DNA from: an uncultured Eubacteriales bacterium
GTDB taxonomy: Bacteria > Bacillota > Clostridia > Christensenellales > Aristaeellaceae
NCBI GenBank assembly: GCA_944353735.1
Contig: CALVPU010000009.1
Span: 1-14,257 of the forward strand
DNA length: 14,257 nt
Direction: 5' to 3'
Numbering within the stretch: position 1 is the first letter of the stretch; every line of letters begins with the position of its first letter. The notes below the pieces were generated by a model that saw only the letters and a list, made by a program, of their open reading frames with translations, was not told the DNA's origin and did no database searches. Made by a program: the position numbers and the translations under genes. Of the stretch, positions 1 to 6,910 are shown in pieces.

Positions 1-830
1 AGCAGCGCGGCGATGAACGCCGCCGCGAAGGTGTCGCCCGCGCCGGTCGTGTCCACGCAGCGCGCCGCAGCATAGCCGGGAACGACGCGCCGCTCTCCGC
101 CGCTCGCCACGAGACAGCCCTTCCCGCCCAATTTGATTACGACGGTTCCAATGCCCGCGCCGCACAGCGCTTCGGCGACGTCCGGCGGCTCGCGCAGCCC
201 CGTCAGGCGCTGCGCCTCGGCAAGGTTTGGAAAGAAGTAGTCGACGTGGCGCAGCGCCGGCGCGGCATCGGTGAGCGTCTCACCGTTTTTGCAGCGCGTC
301 GTGTCGGCGCAAAGGCACTTCCCCGCCGCCTTGACGCGCGCGAACAGCGATTCCATGGCGGGCAGATCCAAAAGCGGAGAAACGAACATGCTCGCCATGC
401 TGACAACACGGACGCCCGCGAACGCATCCGACGCCAATGCCGGCAACACGTCTGCCAGCGCGAGCTTGCGCAGGCTGCCGTTGCGGTTGGTGATGAAGCT
501 GCGCTCGCCGGACGGTTCGACGAGCACGGCGTTGATGCCCGTGTCCAGTCCCGACTCCCGCGCAGCGTGTACGGCGACGCCCTCCTTTGCACAGTGTGCG
601 AGGATGAGATCCGCCACACCGTCGTCGCCGAGCTTTGTCGCCAGCAACGGCACGTGTCCAAGGCGGGCGAGCACGGTCGCTTCGTTGAGCGCGTCGCCGC
701 CCGTCGACAGGCGAATGCCTTCCACCGCCGTCGAGCCGCGCGCAAAGATTTCCGCATCCACCGGCTGCAACAGCACGTCCACGATCGCCGCGCCGATGAC
801 CAGCGCCTCACACCGGTTGCCTTCGTTCAT
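1..830 (-). CDS. PfkB-family carbohydrate/nucleoside kinase, C-terminus cut by window edge
   Basis: Ribokinase/PfkB-type kinase that phosphorylates a sugar or nucleoside with ATP; the substrate cannot be told from sequence. The window holds 276 codons. Visible are the N-terminal substrate-side motif STGGDALNEA (about residues 42-51) and the second PfkB signature DTTGAGDTF (260-268), in which Asp266 is the expected catalytic base and GAGD forms the anion hole. The family usually runs 300-330 residues, so a few dozen C-terminal residues lie beyond position 1. I place the start at the ATG at 830 because GGAAAGG lies 9 nt upstream; an in-frame ATG at 839 directly abuts that Shine-Dalgarno, leaving no spacing. 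The start overlaps the 3' end of the upstream M50 gene by 23 nt, so the gene is probably the next cistron of the mre operon, although its role there is unclear. Confidence 0.9.
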   Translation of the reverse strand, partial: MNEGNRCEALVIGAAIVDVLLQPVDAEIFARGSTAVEGIRLSTGGDALNEATVLARLGHVPLLATKLGDDGVADLILAHCAKEGVAVHAARESGLDTGINAVLVEPSGERSFITNRNGSLRKLALADVLPALASDAFAGVRVVSMASMFVSPLLDLPAMESLFARVKAAGKCLCADTTRCKNGETLTDAAPALRHVDYFFPNLAEAQRLTGLREPPDVAEALCGAGIGTVVIKLGGKGCLVASGGERRVVPGYAAARCVDTTGAGDTFAAAFIAAL

Positions 831-1752
831 TTCGACCATCCTTTCCCGAGCTGACGCCCTTGGAAAGAAAACTTCGGCGCGACCCGGCGGAACTCCTGCC
901 GCCTTTCGCACCGTGCGCGGCAAAATCCTCACCGCCCGCCAGCTTCGCGAGCAGCGCGCGGTCGTCGGTAAAGCGCGTGAGCCTGCCACCCTGATAGACG
1001 GCATAGAGCGTTACGCGGTCGGGCCGTGCGCAGCGCAGCGCGATCTCGGGCGCGACGGAAGCGTCGACGGCGACGACCTGCGCCTCCCGCGGCTCGGTCA
1101 GCGGACGCATGGCGTGCAGCAGCGACTGGACGCGGCTTTCCGACAACGCGCGGCGCTCGTCCGCGGCGGCGGATAGGACAAAGACCGCCGCGAACAGCGG
1201 CGACAGGTTGAGCCGCCCGCGCGCCCACCATCCCCATCCGGCGAGCGCCGCCAGCAGCACGGCGAGCCCGCGCCCCGCCCACACGCATGCGCCGAGCGCG
1301 CGTTCTCTGCCCAGCTTTGCGCTCAACAGCGCGTAGGTCATCCGCCCTCCGTCGAGCGGCAGCGCCGGCAGCAGGTTAAACGCCATCAGCATGCCGTTGA
1401 CGCGCATCAGTTCCGCCAGCGGCGCGGCGGGCCACAGCGGGCGCATCGCGCCGCACGCCAGCAGCGCCAGCAGGTTCGCCGCAGGACCGGCGGCGGCGAC
1501 CGCGAACACGCGCGGCGCAGAGACGGCATAGGGATTTTCGATCCGCGCCGCGCCGCCGAACGGCGTCAGGCGGATCTCGGACATGGCGACGTGCAGGACA
1601 TGCGCCGCGGCAGCGTGCGCGAATTCGTGAATCAGCAGCGAGCCGAACAGCATTCCCGCGCCCAACCCTTCGCCGAGCAGTGCCGCAACCAGCGGAAACA
1701 GCAGCATCAGCGGATCAACCCGCCACGTCGTCCCCTTCCAGCGCAGCCGCAT
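808..1752 (-). CDS. spoIVFB: M50 site-2 protease, SpoIVFB-like intramembrane metalloprotease
   Basis: Predicted 314-residue polytopic zinc protease that cleaves substrates within the membrane. The zinc motif HEFAH is at residues 42-46 in the first hydrophobic segments. The third-ligand motif NLLPALPLDGGR is at 126-137, with Asp134 the expected ligand. Further hydrophobic segments follow, then a C-terminal domain (about 220-275) that reads like the CBS domain of SpoIVFB, and an Arg/Ser-rich tail. In Bacillus, SpoIVFB releases sigma-K from its pro-form and is held inactive by SpoIVFA; here the gene directly follows a SpoIVFA-like gene with 1 nt between stop and start (TGAGATG), which supports the assignment. 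The start at 1752 is chosen over an upstream TTG because it gives the family N-terminus and abuts the previous stop. It could instead be a non-sporulation S2P paralogue; M50 membership is near certain. Confidence 0.88.
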   Translation of the reverse strand: MRLRWKGTTWRVDPLMLLFPLVAALLGEGLGAGMLFGSLLIHEFAHAAAAHVLHVAMSEIRLTPFGGAARIENPYAVSAPRVFAVAAAGPAANLLALLACGAMRPLWPAAPLAELMRVNGMLMAFNLLPALPLDGGRMTYALLSAKLGRERALGACVWAGRGLAVLLAALAGWGWWARGRLNLSPLFAAVFVLSAAADERRALSESRVQSLLHAMRPLTEPREAQVVAVDASVAPEIALRCARPDRVTLYAVYQGGRLTRFTDDRALLAKLAGGEDFAAHGAKGGRSSAGSRRSFLSKGVSSGKDGRNERRQPV

Positions 1753-1753
1753 C

Positions 1754-2467
1754 TCACAGTCCCATGCGCTCGGTCGGATCGACGGCGTTCTCCGACTGGC
1801 GCAGTTCAAAGTAGAGGTTGGCGCTCGTGCGCCCGATCGCCTGTCCCCGCGCCACCGCGTCGCCGGCGGCGACGTCCACTTCGCTCAAATAGGCGTAGAC
1901 GCTCTCTAAGCCGCCGCCATGATCGATGAGAACGCCCTTCGTCTCGCCGTCGCTGAGCGTGCTGACGGCGGTGACGGTGCCGTCAGCAGCGGCAACCGCC
2001 GTCTCCCCCGCGCCGCAGGCGAACAGCAGCCACGGCTGGGCGTCGGAATAGGCGTGCGCCAGTTCGCCGCCAACAGGCGCCGCCAGCTCGCTCTCGCCGG
2101 AGAGGTTCAGGAATACCAGCGCGCTCTCCGGCATCAGTTCGCGGACAAACGACAGGCCGCCGATGGACTCGTCCAGGTCGATGCGCATCGTCAGCGCCTG
2201 GCGCACCGTCTCCGACGCCTGCCGCGCCCACGGCTGGTCGACGTTGCCGAGGGCGAGCACGCCCAACAGCAGCGCGCACGCCAGCGCGCTGTTGCGCAGC
2301 AGCCGGTCGCCTGCCGACAGTTTCCCCCTCTCTCCGCGCCGGCGCAGCGGTCGACGCGCCTGCGGATGCGGGCGGCAGCGCCAACGAATCGGTTCCGACG
2401 GCTTCTCCGGCGCCTCCGCGTCCGGTCGAACCCGCGCGTGCACCCGCAGCCTGCTTTCCTCAGACAT
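1754..2467 (-). CDS. SpoIVFA-like membrane protein with degenerate M23/LytM domain
   Basis: Predicted 237-residue protein: a basic, Arg/Pro-rich N-terminal region (1-58), one membrane segment (about 59-75), a linker, and a LytM/M23-type beta domain (about 130-231). The fold is recognisable from DGTVTAV, IDHGGG, VYAYLSEVDV and GDAVARGQAIG. The metal ligands are not: the first motif (HxxxD) is absent, the usual YAHL is YAYL, and the usual HLHFE is NLYFE. It is therefore probably not a peptidase. SpoIVFA of Bacillus is likewise a single-pass protein with a LytM-like domain that scaffolds and restrains SpoIVFB; position immediately before the M50 gene fits that role. ATG at 2467 has GGAGGG 7-8 nt upstream, but that Shine-Dalgarno lies in a strong hairpin (see 2473-2514). 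An inactive wall-binding M23 protein is the alternative. Confidence 0.8.
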   Translation of the reverse strand: MSEESRLRVHARVRPDAEAPEKPSEPIRWRCRPHPQARRPLRRRGERGKLSAGDRLLRNSALACALLLGVLALGNVDQPWARQASETVRQALTMRIDLDESIGGLSFVRELMPESALVFLNLSGESELAAPVGGELAHAYSDAQPWLLFACGAGETAVAAADGTVTAVSTLSDGETKGVLIDHGGGLESVYAYLSEVDVAAGDAVARGQAIGRTSANLYFELRQSENAVDPTERMGL

Positions 2468-2472
2468 GAAAC

Positions 2473-2514
2473 ATCCCTCCCGTCACGCAATCGTATGCGC
2501 GCGGCGGGAGGGAT
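2473..2514 (-). promoter_or_regulatory. Hairpin sequestering the ribosome binding site of the SpoIVFA-like gene
   Basis: A perfect 10-bp inverted repeat, ATCCCTCCCG (2473-2482) and CGGGAGGGAT (2505-2514), is separated by 22 nt. In the minus-strand mRNA the loop can add a 6-bp inner stem (CGCGCA with TGCGTG, one G-U pair, 6-nt loop). The arm nearer the ATG contains the GGAGGG Shine-Dalgarno; the other arm is its exact complement and starts 10 nt after the rodA stop. No T-run follows, so it is not an intrinsic terminator. The repeat is seen directly; control of translation initiation is inferred. Confidence 0.65.
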
Positions 2515-2524
2515 CATGCGCTCG

Positions 2525-3769
2525 TCAGAGCGAGATTGAGCGGTATGGATTGGTGCGGTTGACCTGCGAACTCCTTCGCGAGCGGATGACGACGTTCTCG
2601 ACCAACCCGATGGCGAGCATGTTGGTCAGCATGTTGGAGCCTCCGTAACTGACAAACGGCAAGGGAATGCCGGTGACCGGCAACAGACCGATGACCATGC
2701 AGATGTTCTCGACGATGTGGAACAGCAGCATGCCGACGACGCCGACGATGATGAACGCGCCGTAGGGATCGTTCACCCGCAGCGCCAGCACGATCAGCCG
2801 CGCGATGAGCAGCATGTACGCCGCCACCAGCGCTCCGCCGCCGACCAGGCCGAACGACTCGCAGACGACCGCGAAGATGAAGTCGGTGTGGTCGTCGGAA
2901 ATGTAGCCGAGGGAAGCGTAGCTGCCCGGCGAGACGATGCCCTTGCCAAACAGCCCGCCGGAACCGACGGCGATCTGCGCGTTGATGACCTGTCGCGCCT
3001 CGTCGGGATAATTTTCCGGATGCAGCCAGATGAGAAACCGCGTCAGGCGGAAGTTGTCCGCCGCCGACGTGTTCATCATGGCGTACCAGATGGGCACCGC
3101 CACCACGACCAGACAGGCAAGCAGCCCCAGCAACAGCTTCGTGTTCGTGCCCGAGAGAAAGATCATCACTGCAAACACGGCGAGGTAGACCATCGCCGTG
3201 CCAAAGTCCGGCTGCAAGACCACCAGCACCAGCGGAATCGCCATGTACGCCGTCATCAGCAGAAACTCGTTGAGCGTGCGCACCGGAGCCTTGCGCTGCG
3301 TAAAGACCTTGCTGAAGCAGAGAATCATCGCCACCTTGCCGAACTCCGATGGCTGCAGCGTGCGGTCGGACGAACCGAGGCGCAGAAACGCCTGCATGCC
3401 GCCGCGGCCCACCTCGGCGATAAGCAGCGTGCCGAGCAGCACGAGAATGTTGGCAATGTAGATGACATTCGCATAGCGGCTGAAGAGCTGGTACGGCAGG
3501 AAGATCATCACGGTCATGGCGAAAATCCCCGCCAGCAGCCAGATAAACTGCAGGCGCGGATAGTAAATCGACTGGGTCTCGAGCATCTCCATGACCGTCG
3601 CCGGCGCCTCCGTGACCTCCGACGCCGTCGCGCTGAACACGCAGACGATGCCAAACAGCGCGATGGCGATGACGATCAGGAACAGCGGCCAGTCGAAGTA
3701 GCGCATCATGTCGCGCGTGAAGCGGTTGTCGCGGATGTATTGCAGCTGTGCTTTGAGCTTGGTGAACAT
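2525..3769 (-). CDS. rodA: RodA, SEDS-family peptidoglycan glycosyltransferase
   Basis: 414-residue polytopic protein of the SEDS family (shape, elongation, division, sporulation), which polymerises lipid II into glycan strands together with PBP2. Diagnostic segments are LQPSEFGKVAMIL (138-150), QPDFGTAMVY (186-195), GSGGLFGKG (269-277), DDHTDFIFAVV (292-302) with the conserved Asp296, and the C-terminal signature VTGIPLPFVSYGGS (365-378). I call RodA rather than FtsW from the DHTDFIF-type loop and from the position immediately after PBP2 in an mre operon. The start at 3769 has AAGGAG about 5 nt upstream. The reading frame stays open far upstream into the PBP2 gene but that part is not coding in this frame. 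A GC-rich stem-loop lies between the PBP2 stop and this start. Confidence 0.95.
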   Translation of the reverse strand: MFTKLKAQLQYIRDNRFTRDMMRYFDWPLFLIVIAIALFGIVCVFSATASEVTEAPATVMEMLETQSIYYPRLQFIWLLAGIFAMTVMIFLPYQLFSRYANVIYIANILVLLGTLLIAEVGRGGMQAFLRLGSSDRTLQPSEFGKVAMILCFSKVFTQRKAPVRTLNEFLLMTAYMAIPLVLVVLQPDFGTAMVYLAVFAVMIFLSGTNTKLLLGLLACLVVVAVPIWYAMMNTSAADNFRLTRFLIWLHPENYPDEARQVINAQIAVGSGGLFGKGIVSPGSYASLGYISDDHTDFIFAVVCESFGLVGGGALVAAYMLLIARLIVLALRVNDPYGAFIIVGVVGMLLFHIVENICMVIGLLPVTGIPLPFVSYGGSNMLTNMLAIGLVENVVIRSRRSSQVNRTNPYRSISL

Positions 3770-3789
3770 GACAACTCCTTGCAATGATG

Positions 3790-3821
3790 CCCCGGGCAGG
3801 CCGCGCGGACCGCGCCCGGGG
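3790..3821 (-). promoter_or_regulatory. GC-rich stem-loop between the PBP2 and rodA genes
   Basis: CCCCGGGC (3790-3797) and GCCCGGGG (3814-3821) form an 8-bp perfect stem around a 16-nt region that itself contains the palindrome CCGCGCGG. It fills most of the 59-nt gap between the PBP2 stop and the rodA start, ending about 8 nt before the rodA Shine-Dalgarno on the mRNA. There is no T-run. A transcript-stabilising or attenuating role is inference. Confidence 0.45.
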
Positions 3822-3828
3822 ATCGGAA

Positions 3829-6321
3829 TCAGTTGGCGAGCGAGTATTCCACGCCAATCTCGGTCGTTTCCGAATAGCCGAGGCTCTCCAGGTAATAGTT
3901 GATCGTCTCGATAATGGCATCGGAGACGTGTGAGCCGGCATAACCGTTGGTGACGTATGCCACGACGACGATCTGCGGATTGTCGATGGGCGCGTAGGCG
4001 ACCTGCCAGGCATTGTTTTCCACGTCCAGCTCGCTGCGCTGCGAGGTGCCGGTCTTGGCGGCGATGTAGTCGATGCCCTCGTAGTATTCCGCGGCGGTAC
4101 CGCCGTCCTCGCCGGAGGTGACGCCCCGCATACCGCGGCGGATCGCGTCGAAGTATGCCGGATCCGCTTCGATCTGGTTGGCGACCACGGGCTCCTTGTC
4201 CAGCACGACCGTGCCGTCCGGCGCGATGATCTTGTCGACGATCTGCGCGTCGTACACGGTGCCGTTGTTGACGATGGCGCTGACGTAGCGCGCAACCGCG
4301 ATGGGCGAAACCTGCGTGATCGACTGACCTATCGCCAGCATGATCGTCTCGTTGTCCGTCCAGAACAGGTCCTGAATGTAGGTGAACATGGCGTTGACGA
4401 GGTAGTTGCTGGTGATGTAGCTCTCCGGCAGGTTGAGGTCGTACAGCAGCACTTCCTGAATCGGCGAGTACCACTCCGCCTTGGTGCTGTAGGAGACGGC
4501 GATGTCCAGCAGCTTCTTGACGACCTCGTCGACGCGCTCCTCGTCGTATTCGATGCCGCGCTCCTCGCCGATCTGGCGAATGCGCTCGCGAATGGCGTTG
4601 GCGGCGATGAGCGGCTTGTAGGTGTACTGGTCCTCGATCGGCCGGCTCGGGTCGTAGAGGTTGTCCTGATTGCCGACGTAGCCGGTGCTCTCGCCGGGCA
4701 GTTCGATGTTCGTCTTGGAGGTCAGGCCCAGCGCCGCCGCCCATTCGTAGATGGCGGTGCTTCCCAAGCCGTATCCGACGGTATAGAAGAAGTAGTTGCA
4801 GGAGTTCAGCAGTCCCTCGACCACCGTCTGGTTCTGGTGCTGCTCAATGTGGCTCGTCCAGCAGGCGGCGGGATTGGACGTATCCGTGACCGTAAACGCG
4901 CCGCGGTCGTCGATGGTGGTGTCGAGGTCGATGACGTTTTCCTCCAGACCTGCCAGCGCCGTGACCATCTTGAAGATGGAACCGGGCGTATCGCGCGTGG
5001 AAATGGCGCGGTTGTACAGTGGGTTGTTCCCGTCGTCGCGGATGAGCGCCCAGTCGGAGCCGGAAATCGAGCTGCCGTCGAAGAGCGACAGGTCATAGTC
5101 CGGCGCGCTGACCATGCCCAGCACGCGCCCGGAGTACGGGTCCATGGCAATCATCGCGCCGCCGGTGACGGTCTGCACCTCGCGTCCCGCTTCGGCATAC
5201 TCCTCGAGGATGTCGCGGTTGCGGCGCTGCCATGTCTCGTCCGCCATCAGCGCCTCCTGCTCGGCGCGGATGGACTCGATGTTGTCCGCCAGCGCCTTCG
5301 CCATGACGTTCTGCAGGTCGACGTCGATCGTCAGCACGATCGAGTTGCCGTCCTCCGGCGCCTCGTAGTCGAGCTCGCGCACGACCTTGCCGCGGGTGTT
5401 GATCTCCACGGTACGGCTCCCTTGCCGGTACTCAATGTACGGCGACAACTGGCTCTCCATGGAGGATTCAATGCCGTCCGAGCCGACGATCGCGTCGGTA
5501 GGATAGCCCTGGCTGCGGTAGGTCTCGAGGTTGCGCTCGCTAATCTTGCCCGTGTAGCCGATGATGTGGCAGGCGGTCGAGCCCTGAGGATAGACGCGCG
5601 CAGAGCTTTCGGTAATCTCGATGCCGTCGAGTTCCATGGAGCGGACCTCGATCTCGGAAACGGTCTCATAGCCGACGTCGTAGGCGATGGTGCAGGGCGT
5701 GGAATTGTAGGCGTTCATGCGCGATTCCTGCCACAGTGCCAGCACCTTGACCTTCATCTCCTCGTCAAGGTCGTCCGGGAGGACGTACTTGCGGCACAGT
5801 TCCTCGAACCACTCGTCCTCGGGCGTATTCGTGAGGGAAAAGTTGCTGCGCCACTGGCCCTTGCGGATGCTCTCGACGTTTTCGCTGTCCGAACCGGTGT
5901 CAAACACCCAGTTGCCCTCGGCATCCTTCTGCATCCAGAAATCGTTGACGGTGGTCTTGCCGTTGGATTCAATCAGCTCGATGACGGTCAGCAGCACCTG
6001 CGTGTACGCCGCGCGGTCCTCCTCGGAGGTTCGCGACGGGTCGCGGTAGAATGTGACGTTGTAGCTGATCTCGTCGTAGGCGAGCGGGACCATGTTCGTA
6101 TCGTAAATCGTGCCGCGCATGCCGTAGAGGGGAATCGTCTTGGTCGAGCGCGCCGCAGCGGTCTCGGCATAGGTGTCGCCCTGTGCGCGGACCATGTAGT
6201 CCATGCGCCCGAAGATGGCGACAAACACGATCACCAGTCCCACCGCCATATACAAAAGGCGCCGGATGTCGATTTTATTGGGCGCAATGTGCCCATCCCT
6301 GAGATTGGAACGCCGCTTCAA
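3829..6321 (-). CDS. mrdA: Class B penicillin-binding protein 2 (elongasome transpeptidase)
   Basis: 830-residue class B PBP that cross-links peptidoglycan made by RodA. It has a basic N-terminus, one membrane anchor (about 22-40), a PBP dimer/pedestal region (about 60-330) and a transpeptidase domain. The three active-site motifs are intact: SIFK (Ser448-Lys451), SCN (507-509) and KTG (756-758). IGQSITQVSP (664-673) matches the usual IGQG-TP segment. The start is a TTG at 6321: GGAGGTGA lies 7 nt upstream and the TTG overlaps the mreD stop by 4 nt (TTGA). An in-frame ATG at 6468 would run deep into mreD and add no family sequence. The protein is longer than proteobacterial PBP2 (about 630); part of the excess is roughly 75-85 residues, mostly charged and probably helical, between the SxN motif and the IGQ segment (about 556-660). 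Confidence 0.95.
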   Translation of the reverse strand: MKRRSNLRDGHIAPNKIDIRRLLYMAVGLVIVFVAIFGRMDYMVRAQGDTYAETAAARSTKTIPLYGMRGTIYDTNMVPLAYDEISYNVTFYRDPSRTSEEDRAAYTQVLLTVIELIESNGKTTVNDFWMQKDAEGNWVFDTGSDSENVESIRKGQWRSNFSLTNTPEDEWFEELCRKYVLPDDLDEEMKVKVLALWQESRMNAYNSTPCTIAYDVGYETVSEIEVRSMELDGIEITESSARVYPQGSTACHIIGYTGKISERNLETYRSQGYPTDAIVGSDGIESSMESQLSPYIEYRQGSRTVEINTRGKVVRELDYEAPEDGNSIVLTIDVDLQNVMAKALADNIESIRAEQEALMADETWQRRNRDILEEYAEAGREVQTVTGGAMIAMDPYSGRVLGMVSAPDYDLSLFDGSSISGSDWALIRDDGNNPLYNRAISTRDTPGSIFKMVTALAGLEENVIDLDTTIDDRGAFTVTDTSNPAACWTSHIEQHQNQTVVEGLLNSCNYFFYTVGYGLGSTAIYEWAAALGLTSKTNIELPGESTGYVGNQDNLYDPSRPIEDQYTYKPLIAANAIRERIRQIGEERGIEYDEERVDEVVKKLLDIAVSYSTKAEWYSPIQEVLLYDLNLPESYITSNYLVNAMFTYIQDLFWTDNETIMLAIGQSITQVSPIAVARYVSAIVNNGTVYDAQIVDKIIAPDGTVVLDKEPVVANQIEADPAYFDAIRRGMRGVTSGEDGGTAAEYYEGIDYIAAKTGTSQRSELDVENNAWQVAYAPIDNPQIVVVAYVTNGYAGSHVSDAIIETINYYLESLGYSETTEIGVEYSLAN

Positions 6322-6860
6322 AAGTGTCTCACCTCCCGTTTTCTGCCCGCATTCGGGGCTGCGCTGCGCCGCTTGCCGAGGAACAGCCTCCCCAGCAGCG
6401 GGCACAGCAATACCGCCAGCGCCGCGAACAGCAGGCTGCGCAGCAGGATCTGGCGCACGTAAAACCATTCAAACGCCGCCGTCATGAAATAGCGGTAGAC
6501 GGCAAGGGCGATCTCTCCAACCAGGTACAGCGCAAACGCGACCACGCCGCGCCGCAGATGGAAGCGCACGGCGCCCAGCCAGCGGTCGCTGGACTCGTCG
6601 ACGATCAGTCCCACCAGCACGCCGACCGCCATGTAAAAGAACGTCATGACACCCAGCGTGCCGGCGGAGATGTCGATCAGCAGTCCGCCGATCATGCCGT
6701 ACAGCAGCCCGCGCAGCCTGCCCAGCAGCAGACCCGCGCAGAGCACGACGACCAGCGTCAGCGGCACGGTGTAGGTCCCGTGATAGAGCACGGGGATCAC
6801 GGCGGTGTCCAGCAGGACCGCCAGAAAGGTCGCCAGAAACGGCGTCAGTTTTCGCAGCAA
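6318..6860 (-). CDS. mreD: MreD, rod shape-determining membrane protein
   Basis: 180-residue protein made almost entirely of hydrophobic segments (about 8-26, 32-50, 52-85 as two passes, 108-128, 145-168), matching the five-to-six-pass MreD of the Firmicutes elongasome. Identification rests on size, topology and its slot between mreC and the PBP2 gene more than on sequence, since MreD is poorly conserved. The start is a TTG at 6860 with AGGAGG 9 nt upstream; no in-frame ATG is available that would keep the first membrane segment. The stop overlaps the PBP2 start by 4 nt, so translation of the two is probably coupled. MreD is thought to bridge MreC and the RodA-PBP2 complex. Confidence 0.88.
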   Translation of the reverse strand: MLRKLTPFLATFLAVLLDTAVIPVLYHGTYTVPLTLVVVLCAGLLLGRLRGLLYGMIGGLLIDISAGTLGVMTFFYMAVGVLVGLIVDESSDRWLGAVRFHLRRGVVAFALYLVGEIALAVYRYFMTAAFEWFYVRQILLRSLLFAALAVLLCPLLGRLFLGKRRSAAPNAGRKREVRHF

Positions 6861-6910
6861 ATCGATGTTCCTCCTGCGCGCGTGGGTTGCCTAAAACGCC
6901 GTCCGGAAGG

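Noticed and set aside
2717..3787. Plus-strand open frame opposite rodA (about 356 codons)
   Set aside because: Composition (His/Arg/Gln/Asp-rich) is the mirror of a hydrophobic membrane gene; no Shine-Dalgarno and no family match.
4837..6462. Long plus-strand open frame of 541 codons opposite the PBP2 gene
   Set aside because: Shadow of the PBP2 reading frame in GC-rich DNA. Its product has no recognisable motif, while the opposite strand encodes all three PBP motifs.
6469..6500. Upstream extension of the PBP2 gene past the TTG at 6321
   Set aside because: The extension lies inside mreD, contains no PBP sequence, and the TTG has the ideal Shine-Dalgarno spacing.
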